Origin: Thermoplasmata archaeon
GTDB taxonomy: Archaea > Thermoplasmatota > Thermoplasmata > Thermoplasmatales > Thermoplasmataceae
NCBI GenBank assembly: GCA_021806235.1
Contig: JAJZXU010000035.1
Location: 1-64,000 of the forward strand
DNA length: 64,000 nucleotides
Direction of reading: 5' to 3'
The stretch's first letter is position 1. Every line of letters begins with the position of its first letter. A program made the position numbers and the translations under genes. Below, in pieces: positions 40,171 to 48,258 of the stretch. Under the pieces are notes generated by a model, which saw only the letters and a program-made list of their open reading frames with translations, made no database searches and was not told the origin of the DNA.

Positions 40171-40662
40171 TTATCTATTTTTCAGTATATAATCCCCTGC
40201 CTCTTTTAATGCTATTTCTACCGCTTCCTCTGGGGATTTTGCTTTAATAAATTTTCCATCCGTATCCTTTTCTTTTATGTCCAGTTCCCCTATTGAAACA
40301 ACAGTTTTACCCTCTGTTAATGCAAATGCAGCCTCGGATGTTGTTCCTGAGAACCCATCTATTGCGATCAGGACATCACTTGACCTTATTATAAAGAAAT
40401 TCCTTAAATAACCTATGCCTAATGGCATTTTCACTGTTAGATATTTATTTCCATCATTTTTATTATTTCCTGGTAGTATTCCTATTACCGTACCATTATT
40501 TTCTGATACTCCCCTTGAAACACATTCCATTACGCCACCCATGCCACCACAAAAAACTACACAGTTATTTTCTGCAAGTAATTTCCCAACATTATATGAA
40601 ATATTGCAGTATTCATCATTAACATCGCCACCTCCTATTACACCAACGTTATAATTAAACAT
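40171..40662 (-). CDS. LOG/SLOG-fold nucleotide-binding protein (TIGR00725-like)
   Basis: 163 aa Rossmann protein. VGVIGGGDVNDEY at the start, VVFCGGMGGVMECVSRG (the GGxGGxM-type loop) and a late IDGFSGTTSEAAFAL (PGGxGTxxE-like) match the SLOG superfamily including lysine decarboxylase-like LOG and MoCo-carrier-like proteins. Substrate is probably a nucleotide derivative, not determinable. Confidence 0.82.
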   Translation of the reverse strand: MFNYNVGVIGGGDVNDEYCNISYNVGKLLAENNCVVFCGGMGGVMECVSRGVSENNGTVIGILPGNNKNDGNKYLTVKMPLGIGYLRNFFIIRSSDVLIAIDGFSGTTSEAAFALTEGKTVVSIGELDIKEKDTDGKFIKAKSPEEAVEIALKEAGDYILKNR

Positions 40663-40713
40663 AACTGGTATATTACAAATGGATATAATTATTTTTTAAA
40701 AAATATTTATAAA

Positions 40714-41025
40714 CTATTCATTTTTTATTTTTGATATATAAATGGTTAAATCGCTTACACTTCTAATATATGCTATTTCACCCTTGATGAATTTATCATT
40801 TGGGTCAACAGGCTTTGCCCTCCATATCTGCGAATCAATGCTTATTTCATAGGCATTATCCTTCAGGATTAGCTTAATTTCACCGGTTTTGCCTATAAGT
40901 GAGTCTTTACCGGTCGCGGGTCCTCTTCTAAATGGGTGCCTTAAATAAAATCTTGAGAACCATGCACCTATAAAAAATGAAATAATCGTATCAAGTATAT
41001 ATCCTATAATTGTTGTTATACTCAT
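40714..41025 (-). CDS. NfeD-like protein (one membrane helix plus OB fold)
   Basis: 103 aa. A short N-terminal helix (about 3-22) anchors a C-terminal OB-fold with SLIGKTGEIKLIL, IDSQIWRAKPVD and FIKGEIAYIRSVSDLTIYI, the pattern of the NfeD C-terminal domain. Such proteins usually partner with stomatin-type membrane proteins; no stomatin is encoded in the window. Confidence 0.72.
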   Translation of the reverse strand: MSITTIIGYILDTIISFFIGAWFSRFYLRHPFRRGPATGKDSLIGKTGEIKLILKDNAYEISIDSQIWRAKPVDPNDKFIKGEIAYIRSVSDLTIYISKIKNE

Positions 41026-41086
41026 ATTTAGTTAATTATAATATATTTATATTAATTTTTGTTTTTATAAGGTAATTTAACAAAAC

Positions 41087-41095
41087 ATATTTAAA
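41087..41095 (+). promoter_or_regulatory. TATA box upstream of the Udg gene
   Basis: atatttaaa, centred 25 nt before a GTG at 41116 that opens a 24-codon frame, and 114 nt before the likely udg ATG. Confidence 0.35.
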
Positions 41096-41115
41096 ATTCT
41101 ATTCAATATATAGTC

Positions 41116-41190
41116 GTGACAAACAAAAATGTATTAATTGCTGGTACAGGAGTTTTCATACCTGTTGATAGTTGCCACAGTCTGAAGTAG
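41116..41190 (+). CDS. possible 24-aa leader ORF before the uracil-DNA glycosylase gene
   Basis: GTG to TAG encodes (M)TNKNVLIAGTGVFIPVDSC and five more codons, ending 14 nt before the glycosylase ATG. The TATA spacing fits a leaderless start. It could be a translated leader, or chance. Not in the ORF track. Confidence 0.25.
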   Translation: MTNKNVLIAGTGVFIPVDSCHSLK

Positions 41191-41204
41191 GTGTGTGCTT
41201 GAAT

Positions 41205-41864
41205 ATGGATAGATTAGATCGTGATATTTTAAAATGCAAAAAATGTGAGAGACTTGTTAATTACAGGAATAACAGGGAAGTACCGTTGAAATTTAAAAAC
41301 TGCAAATACTGGAATAAACCAGTTTTGGGTTATGGAGATATAAATGGTAATCTACTGGTTATAGGCATGGCCCCGGCATTCAATGGCGGGAATAGGACAG
41401 GGAGAATATTTACAGGTGATAAAAGCTCTGATTTCTTAATCTCATCATTATATGAGGCGGGATTCACAAACATTCCCACTTCGGAAAACAGAAATGATGG
41501 TTTAAAATATAATAATGTGTACATAACACTGGCTGTTAGATGTGCTCCACCGGATAATGTACCATTAAAATTCGAGATAGCTAATTGCTCCAGTTACTTA
41601 CATAATGAGATCAATTCCATGAAAAATTTAAAGGCGGTATTGTGTCTTGGCAAACTGGCATTTGACTCGGCATTATCGTACTTCAAAATAAAAAAAATAA
41701 ATACAAAAAAATTAAAATTTATAAATGGAAAATATTATGAAATAAATAATATACGGCTATATTCATCATATCACCCAAGTCCCAGAAATGTAAATACAAA
41801 ACTATTAAAAAAGGACGATTTTATAAATTTGTTAAGGAGTATAGACGATTATGTAAAGTCGTAA
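41205..41864 (+). CDS. udgB: family 5 uracil-DNA glycosylase (UDGb)
   Basis: Removes uracil and other deaminated bases from DNA. The start is placed at the ATG of MDRLDRDILKCKKC (the ORF track starts 11 codons earlier at TTG); 219 aa. Four cysteines (CKKC, RCAPP, NCSSY) can hold the 4Fe-4S cluster. Motif A GMAPAFNGGNRTGRIFTGD is the family 5 form, which lacks the catalytic Asp/Asn of family 1, and motif B is SSYHPSPRNVNT. Important for an acidophile facing deamination. Confidence 0.92.
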   Translation: MDRLDRDILKCKKCERLVNYRNNREVPLKFKNCKYWNKPVLGYGDINGNLLVIGMAPAFNGGNRTGRIFTGDKSSDFLISSLYEAGFTNIPTSENRNDGLKYNNVYITLAVRCAPPDNVPLKFEIANCSSYLHNEINSMKNLKAVLCLGKLAFDSALSYFKIKKINTKKLKFINGKYYEINNIRLYSSYHPSPRNVNTKLLKKDDFINLLRSIDDYVKS

Positions 41865-41944
41865 TATATATAATATTTTTAGTGCGTGTATTTCCGGCCC
41901 ACATAATTGAAAATCCAGTGTTGTAGTTTTAGGTTATGATTTCT

Positions 41945-41985
41945 GTTAACACTGTTAACATACACTTTGGAAGTTATCATCTTCC
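41945..41985. repeat. two small inverted repeats upstream of the MFS gene
   Basis: gttaac-act-gttaac (41945-41959) and ggaag-ttatcat-cttcc (41969-41985). They lie about 70-110 bp before the start of the MFS carrier gene and may be regulatory or the edge of the transferred segment. Confidence 0.3.
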
Positions 41986-42062
41986 ATGAAGGGCTTAAAC
42001 TCGCCAGTTATATAAAAAACAGAAACCATAAATCTTAATATTTTTATACGCTTAATGTGGGA

Positions 42063-43268
42063 ATGAAAATTTCCCGGGCACCAAAATCTTTACTTGCAAT
42101 GGCATTTGCAGATATGGTTAGAGGATTTACCAGATACCCCCTGTGGATCCTTATATCTATTTATCTACTGGATGTCAGGCATCTGGACTACCTGGAAATT
42201 GGCCTCATATTCCTGTTCCAGTCTGCACTTTCTATGCCTTTTTCCCTCTATGCGGGGAGGTTATCTGATATTAAAGGGCGAAGAATACTGGCATTCCTAT
42301 TGCCCACAATCCTCCTGATGCTTTATCTTGGATTCTTTGTTATCATATACAGAAATTTTTCTGTGCTATCTATTGCATTGATGATGGCATCCATTGGTAC
42401 CCTGAATAATGTACAGTGGAATGTAAACAACTCTATTGTCGCTGATGTTTCCAGCGAAGCTGAGAGACTTGATAGTTTTTCACTGGTCAGGGTGTTCAGC
42501 AATGCAGGAATAGGCACTGGCCTCATAGTATCAGGGATTGTTGCCCTGTTTAACCCGGCATTTTTCTTTATTGTGCCATCTATAGGATGTGCTATAGAGA
42601 TTCTGATCATCCTCAGATTTATACCTGAATCACTACCCCATCATGCCATATCATTATCCAGGCCAAAAGCAAGGAGGATCATCCATGAGAAACCACTGGT
42701 ACTGGTTTCTATAGTGCTTGCTCTGGGTGGCCTGCTAACTTCAATGTTTGAAAGCCCATTACTGCCCCTTTTCCTGAGCGGTATTTATGGTTATAACGAC
42801 CTGGAGATAACGTCACTGTACGCCATAAATGCAGTAATAGTCATATCTCTCCAGTTCAGGGTGAATGCACTTAGCAGGAGATTTGGAGAAGTATACATTT
42901 ATGCTTCCGGTCTGGTGATATATGGTTTCACATACCTTATATTTGGGTTTATTGGAGAATTTCCACTTCTGTGCGCAAATGCTGTTATCCTTACAGTTGG
43001 TGAGAATATGACATCCCAGTTTTCACAGGTGTTTATATCCAGAATTGCACCTCAGGAAAGAAGGGGAGAATATTTTGGTTTCAGTTCCTCAATTTTTGGA
43101 TTTGTGTACCCATTTTCCGCTATAATAGGGCCTTACATGCTGCAGGATCTGCATGGTGACCCCGTACTTCTGTGGGGTATTATATGTGCGGCGTGTCTTA
43201 TAATGGCCGGGGTATCTATAATAATGCAAAAAATCATTCCGAAACCTGCAAATGTTACAATCAACTAA
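42063..43268 (+). CDS. major facilitator superfamily transporter
   Basis: About 401 aa, 12 predicted helices. The MFS loop motif is YAGRLSDIKGRRILAF (between helices 2 and 3). The ORF track starts at GTG 42057; ATG 42063 is equally likely. Composition is strikingly different from the neighbours: many CTG, CTC and CTT leucines and GGC/CCG codons in a genome that prefers TTA and ATA, so recent acquisition is probable. Substrate (drug, sugar or organic acid) unknown. No regulator is adjacent. Confidence 0.88.
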   Translation: MKISRAPKSLLAMAFADMVRGFTRYPLWILISIYLLDVRHLDYLEIGLIFLFQSALSMPFSLYAGRLSDIKGRRILAFLLPTILLMLYLGFFVIIYRNFSVLSIALMMASIGTLNNVQWNVNNSIVADVSSEAERLDSFSLVRVFSNAGIGTGLIVSGIVALFNPAFFFIVPSIGCAIEILIILRFIPESLPHHAISLSRPKARRIIHEKPLVLVSIVLALGGLLTSMFESPLLPLFLSGIYGYNDLEITSLYAINAVIVISLQFRVNALSRRFGEVYIYASGLVIYGFTYLIFGFIGEFPLLCANAVILTVGENMTSQFSQVFISRIAPQERRGEYFGFSSSIFGFVYPFSAIIGPYMLQDLHGDPVLLWGIICAACLIMAGVSIIMQKIIPKPANVTIN

Positions 43269-43363
43269 CGTATTTCAAATTTTTATCTCTGTCTGTTCCC
43301 ATTGTCTCCATAAGCGGTCAGTGAAACTTATTTTATCCTAATTATATTATAAAATGGAAGCAG

Positions 43364-43705
43364 CTATTCCTTTTTATGGTAAAGCCATTTATCTGTTTCC
43401 AGATGTAAATATCCACCATTTCTTAAGTAAACTCTTATAATTTTATTGTCACAATCATTCATCTCAGTAAAATTATGATAACATATCCTGCTTCTTCTCA
43501 CGACCTTCCTGACACAGTCCATTCTAGCACCACATTTATTCAATGCCTTTCTGAGATTTGTTATATTATCCTTTTCATTTTTTAATTTCTGCTTTTCCTT
43601 TGTTAAATATCCTGGTTCAAACCTCTCCCTTGATGAGTGTTTCCTTTTCCTGACAAATGTTGTTCTTTTTGGTATAAATGTGCCCTTTCTAGGTGTTACT
43701 GCCAT
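43364..43705 (-). CDS. small basic protein with Cys residues, 113 aa
   Basis: Not recognised. The N-terminal 30 residues are very basic (TPRKGTFIPKRTTFVRKRKH), a likely nucleic-acid-binding tail. The middle has four Cys (KCGARMDC, ICYHNFTEMNDC), possibly a zinc site; the C-terminus is beta-like (IIRVYLRNGGYLHLETDKWLY). It is 35 bp upstream of the DUF2079 gene on the same strand. Confidence 0.6.
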   Translation of the reverse strand: MAVTPRKGTFIPKRTTFVRKRKHSSRERFEPGYLTKEKQKLKNEKDNITNLRKALNKCGARMDCVRKVVRRSRICYHNFTEMNDCDNKIIRVYLRNGGYLHLETDKWLYHKKE

Positions 43706-43740
43706 TATATTAAAAAGTAAAAAATGATATTAAAATATTT

Positions 43741-45456
43741 CTAATATTCTGAGATCTGATTTAAATAAAATGTTGTGTTATTGCTTGCAGTTATGGTCGC
43801 AGGGTATAGATATATATTCGTTTTAATTATAGTAGAATTATTTATAGTTCTATTAATTGTTATGTTTTTGAATCCGTTATATGCGTTTATTGTTATGTTT
43901 ATTGATTTGTTTAATGAATCGTTTAGATAGAATACGCCTGGAGGAATGAAGAAATGGTCTGATTTTTCGCTTGTCGAATTTATTGTAGTATTGTATGGTA
44001 TAAATGTGGAATTCATACCTGTTACATTTTTACTCATAAATGTCATTCCATACTCTTCATCTATTATCGAATAGTTATCTAAAAGATACGAATTGAACCA
44101 TGTCATTGAATTCAATGTAACCTTATTATTTAAGCTGGCATTATCATTAAACCATACTGAATAAGGGTCTGCCAGTGAATAATTGTAATATGTAATATTT
44201 GTACCGATAGCAAGGTGATAATAGTTATCTGATGCAGCCTGCGGCATGTTGTTCTGTATAAGTATTACAGAATTTTTGGGCACCTGCTTTATCATATTAC
44301 TGAGGGCACGATCAGAATGGCTTATTGCCATATCATTTTTTATTGCCGGAACATTGTTTTGAGAATGCATAGAGATCTCAACGGTTAATGGGGTTGCTAC
44401 GGAATAGCTTACAACACTTAAAACAAGAATTACCACGGCGATCTTCTTTATCTTCTTTAAATCAAATTTCTGTGGCCTTAAATTTGTTAACCTGTTTAAC
44501 CCAAGTATGGTAGCAAAAAATATTACTGGTATTATCAGTGCCGGGTATTGAAAACCAATGGGGTCAAAATACGGTAGGTAGTTATATAAAAATTCCATGC
44601 CAATATACGGTATAAGCATAATTGATGCCTCAGGATATATGAGAAATATGAATAATAATGGAAATCCTATTAACAGTATATATGATATCTTTAATGGGAG
44701 ATTGGAGAATAGTAGGCTCAAACCTGATGAATGCACAGATGAAGATGATGCTACATGTGTTATGTGTGCTGTGTATGCTAAGCCGTAATATATATTAACC
44801 CATGCCAGTACTCCGATAGCAATGAACAGAACACCCAGTGCATATTTAAATGATTTGTCAGAGAATTTCTTACCCCTTATTATTAAGAATACGAAATAGA
44901 ATAACAGTATGAATGGCACAAGATAATCTGATATTGCTGCAAGAAATACAAAAACCAGTGAATACTTATTTTTATTGTATAACCAGAAGTATATAGCCAT
45001 TAAAAATAATGTTGGAAATAATGCCATAAAATGAAAGTCAAACCAGGTTACACCTGATAATGGGTAATACAGTAAATATGATAATGCCAGTATGAGAGAT
45101 ATCTTATCATTTTTTAATATTTTCTGGCCTATTTTATATAATGGTATTGCACCTATTGCTATAAAAATTGACTGAAAAATTAAAAGTACCGATGGATGTG
45201 GATAAAGATCGTAAAATGGGGCAATAATAAAATATATCATTTTATTTGCATCAATAGGCCTTGCTGTAACTCCATATATTATGTGGCCTGAAAAAGCCCT
45301 GTATAATAATGATGATGTTAAACCAAGGTCAAAAACACTTGCCTGGAACGTGTAATATCTGAATAGTGATATGGCGGACCATACTATAGAATAGACTATT
45401 ACTGCAATAATAAGATATAACGATGCTTTATTTTTTATAAATTTATTAACAAACAT
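43741..45456 (-). CDS. DUF2079 membrane protein (GT-C-like)
   Basis: 571 aa with about 11 membrane helices and a large extracytoplasmic C-terminal part (about 360-571) rich in Asn and Thr. The first loop, FDLGLTSSLLYRAFSGHI, and SGVTWFDFHFMALFPTLFLMA are typical DUF2079 features; the fold resembles GT-C glycosyltransferases that use lipid-linked sugars. Many N-x-S/T sites lie in the external tail. Its neighbour is a sugar-nucleotide epimerase, which supports a role in glycan synthesis. Confidence 0.85.
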   Translation of the reverse strand: MFVNKFIKNKASLYLIIAVIVYSIVWSAISLFRYYTFQASVFDLGLTSSLLYRAFSGHIIYGVTARPIDANKMIYFIIAPFYDLYPHPSVLLIFQSIFIAIGAIPLYKIGQKILKNDKISLILALSYLLYYPLSGVTWFDFHFMALFPTLFLMAIYFWLYNKNKYSLVFVFLAAISDYLVPFILLFYFVFLIIRGKKFSDKSFKYALGVLFIAIGVLAWVNIYYGLAYTAHITHVASSSSVHSSGLSLLFSNLPLKISYILLIGFPLLFIFLIYPEASIMLIPYIGMEFLYNYLPYFDPIGFQYPALIIPVIFFATILGLNRLTNLRPQKFDLKKIKKIAVVILVLSVVSYSVATPLTVEISMHSQNNVPAIKNDMAISHSDRALSNMIKQVPKNSVILIQNNMPQAASDNYYHLAIGTNITYYNYSLADPYSVWFNDNASLNNKVTLNSMTWFNSYLLDNYSIIDEEYGMTFMSKNVTGMNSTFIPYNTTINSTSEKSDHFFIPPGVFYLNDSLNKSINITINAYNGFKNITINRTINNSTIIKTNIYLYPATITASNNTTFYLNQISEY

Positions 45457-45493
45457 TTTATAATGATGATTATGCCAATTTAATATAAAAATT

Positions 45494-46417
45494 TTAATAT
45501 TTGTAATATTTAATTAGTTTATTTATGCCCTCGTCCAGAGATATTTTTGCCTTAAATTTTATTAATTCTTCGGCTTTTTTTGTGTCCGCAAGTGTTTCAT
45601 TAACATATGTTGCCTTCATGGGATTTTCTATATATTCTGGCTCTATTTTTTTATTTAAATGTTCATTTAATGTATCAACAAGTTCTTTTAATGAGTAATT
45701 TTTTCCTGTGCCAACATTATAAACATTGAAATTTTTATTATTTTCTGAGGCGAGGGTTAATGCATTAACCAGATCTTCTACGAATACGAAATCTCTTCTC
45801 TGTTCTCCATCACCATATAATACAGGGGATTTATTATCATGCATTGCCCATAAAAACTGTGATACCAGATTAGCATAAATTTTTTTAGACCTTTCATTGT
45901 ATCCATATACTGAGAAAAATCTCATTGCTGATATATCCAGATTATATAGCTTTGAATATAATTCCGCTATTCTTTCCATAGCTATTCTTGCTTCTGTATA
46001 ATAATCTGTTACTCTTGGTATTATATCTTCCCTCTGTGGTGGATTAATGCCATTATATATTGATGATGTTGATGCATATACTACTTTTGATTTGCTTTTT
46101 TTTGCGTATTCCAGTACAGTCGTTAAATCATTTATTGCATTACTCATCAGATGTGGATTATTTTTATACATTGGAGATGATGAATATATACCTATATGGA
46201 ATATGTAATCCGGATTTATTTCATAATTTTCAAGATTCTCAACCCTATCCCTTATAAATTCTATATTATTTATTGAATCATCCAGATTTCTCATGGAACC
46301 TGTCTGGAGGTCATCCATAACATAAACATGGTTATCTTTATACAATGCATTAACCAGATTTGACCCAATGAAACCGGCACCGCCTGTAATTAAAACTTCT
46401 TTGTTTTTCAATGACAT
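45494..46417 (-). CDS. NAD-dependent sugar-nucleotide epimerase/dehydratase (SDR)
   Basis: 307 aa extended short-chain dehydrogenase. The NAD motif is TGGAGFIGSNL (about 10-20), VYASTSSIY holds the catalytic Ser/Thr, and DYYTEARIAMER carries the Tyr; the usual Lys of YxxxK is Arg here. The C-terminal part binds the nucleotide sugar (GDGEQRRDFVFVEDLVNAL). Likely UDP-glucose 4-epimerase-like. 38 bp upstream of the membrane glycosyltransferase-like gene, same strand. Confidence 0.88.
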   Translation of the reverse strand: MSLKNKEVLITGGAGFIGSNLVNALYKDNHVYVMDDLQTGSMRNLDDSINNIEFIRDRVENLENYEINPDYIFHIGIYSSSPMYKNNPHLMSNAINDLTTVLEYAKKSKSKVVYASTSSIYNGINPPQREDIIPRVTDYYTEARIAMERIAELYSKLYNLDISAMRFFSVYGYNERSKKIYANLVSQFLWAMHDNKSPVLYGDGEQRRDFVFVEDLVNALTLASENNKNFNVYNVGTGKNYSLKELVDTLNEHLNKKIEPEYIENPMKATYVNETLADTKKAEELIKFKAKISLDEGINKLIKYYKY

Positions 46418-46512
46418 AAGAGGGTATTAATTATGTATATAAAAAAATTTGTTAACTGTTGGCTATATCATAGTATAGCAAAAGTATTTTAATACATAAA
46501 AATTCTTAAATT

Positions 46513-47391
46513 ATGTTAAAGAATATTGAATATAATGCTGAGGGTAGATATACGTACGATGGTGCCGGTGTTAAATTAAAAAGAGTTCTGGCAAATAATA
46601 CAGTAAGGGTAACCGATCCGTTTTTATTACTTGATAATTTCGGATCCAGAGAGATAAATGATTATATAAAAGGGTTTCCTTGGCATCCCCACAGGGGTAT
46701 AGAAACGGTAACATACGTTTTAAATGGAAAGGTTGATCACAGGGATAGCGAGGATAATTCAGGCACAATATACAGAGGAGATGTTCAATGGATGACGGCA
46801 GGCAGTGGTATATTTCATGAGGAAATGCCAGAATACATTGAGGATGAAGATAAAAAGATTATAGATACCTATATGTCCGGATTCCAGCTATGGGTAAATT
46901 TGCCTGCAGATAGAAAAATGGTAACTCCTGTATACAGGGCAATTAAATCAAATGACATACCTGAAATAGATGATAATAATGTAAAAATAAAAATAATCTC
47001 AGGTACATATAATAATGTGGAAGGGCCATATGACGGTGGAACCCAGAAAGTTTCATATTATCATGTAAAAATGGAAAATGAGTCCTCGTTTGTATATAAA
47101 ACAGAACATGGTTTCAGGACAGTAATGTATTTAATTGACGGAAACTTAAAAATAAATAATAAATTTGACTATAAAACAAATACCGCATTAATATTTTCAA
47201 CTGAAGGCAATGAAATAAATTTCAATGCTATAGATTATTCTGAATTTATAATAATAGGTGGAAAACCACTGAATGAGCCAATTGCATGGTACGGTCCAAT
47301 AGTCATGAATACAGATGAACAGATAAGGGAGGCGATAAACGATTTGAATACAGACAACTTTGTAAAGGAAAAACACCCTTTGTTTGAATGA
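46513..47391 (+). CDS. pirin family protein
   Basis: 292 aa bicupin. The metal site is WHPHRGIETVTYVLNGKVDHRD (two His) plus the later GSGIFHEEMPE (His, Glu), and a second cupin occupies the C-terminal half. Prokaryotic pirins can act as quercetin dioxygenases or redox-sensing regulators; role here unknown. Confidence 0.92.
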   Translation: MLKNIEYNAEGRYTYDGAGVKLKRVLANNTVRVTDPFLLLDNFGSREINDYIKGFPWHPHRGIETVTYVLNGKVDHRDSEDNSGTIYRGDVQWMTAGSGIFHEEMPEYIEDEDKKIIDTYMSGFQLWVNLPADRKMVTPVYRAIKSNDIPEIDDNNVKIKIISGTYNNVEGPYDGGTQKVSYYHVKMENESSFVYKTEHGFRTVMYLIDGNLKINNKFDYKTNTALIFSTEGNEINFNAIDYSEFIIIGGKPLNEPIAWYGPIVMNTDEQIREAINDLNTDNFVKEKHPLFE

Positions 47392-47481
47392 GTGTGTTTT
47401 ATAGTATTTATCTTTTTATTTTCATTTTATAAAAAAATTACAGCAACAATTAAATTTAAAATAAGTTAAGCATAAACCATT

Positions 47482-48258
47482 ATGGAAATTTCAATTATCA
47501 AAGACTCATCGGAAATAGAAAAATTCATGGAAATAATAAAATCAGCATGGGCATCAGATAATGCAATTTATCAGTTCTATGACACATTACATTCAATGCC
47601 ATACCATGGGGGATTTTTACTGGGTGCATATGATAATGATAAAATGGTTGGAATGAGTTTTTCTTACCCGGGATTTAGGAATAATAAGGTTTATTTATAC
47701 TCACACATGACCGGTGTAATAAATAATAAGAAATATTCAAATATTGGATATGAGTTAAAAATAAAACAAAAAGAACTGGCACTTGATTATGGTTATGATT
47801 TAATTGTATGGACATTTGATCCAATGATGAGTTTAAATGCATATTTTAATTTGAATAAACTGGGTGCACTATCAAGGAATTATATCGATAATTTTTATGG
47901 AAACATGAGGGATGGGATTAATAGAGGTGTTCCAACTGATAGACTTGTTGCAGAGTGGTATATAAAAAATAGTTATAATAAAAGCTATGAAAAACCTGAG
48001 TATATAAATACCATTGATGAAAATAATATATATTTCAGTGAAATAAAATCCGATTTAATAGCATTAAGAATTTTTAATAATTATGGTGAGCTGAAAAATA
48101 CAGATTTAAACAAGGCAGTAAAAATAAAACTGGAATACAGACATATATTTCATGAATTATTGAATAAGAATTATACAGTAATCAACTTTGATAAAAACAG
48201 TTATTCGTATATATTCAAAAAGGATTATAAAATAAATGAAAAAAATATATTTTTATAA
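47482..48258 (+). CDS. GNAT-like acetyltransferase, COG3375 type
   Basis: 258 aa. The pattern GFLLGAYDNDKMVGMSFSYPG, SHMTGVINNKKYSNIGYELKIKQKELAL and LIVWTFDPMMSLNAYFNLNKLGA is typical of the COG3375 family of predicted acetyltransferases. Substrate unknown. Its stop overlaps that of the convergent ppsA gene by 6 bp. Confidence 0.82.
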   Translation: MEISIIKDSSEIEKFMEIIKSAWASDNAIYQFYDTLHSMPYHGGFLLGAYDNDKMVGMSFSYPGFRNNKVYLYSHMTGVINNKKYSNIGYELKIKQKELALDYGYDLIVWTFDPMMSLNAYFNLNKLGALSRNYIDNFYGNMRDGINRGVPTDRLVAEWYIKNSYNKSYEKPEYINTIDENNIYFSEIKSDLIALRIFNNYGELKNTDLNKAVKIKLEYRHIFHELLNKNYTVINFDKNSYSYIFKKDYKINEKNIFL

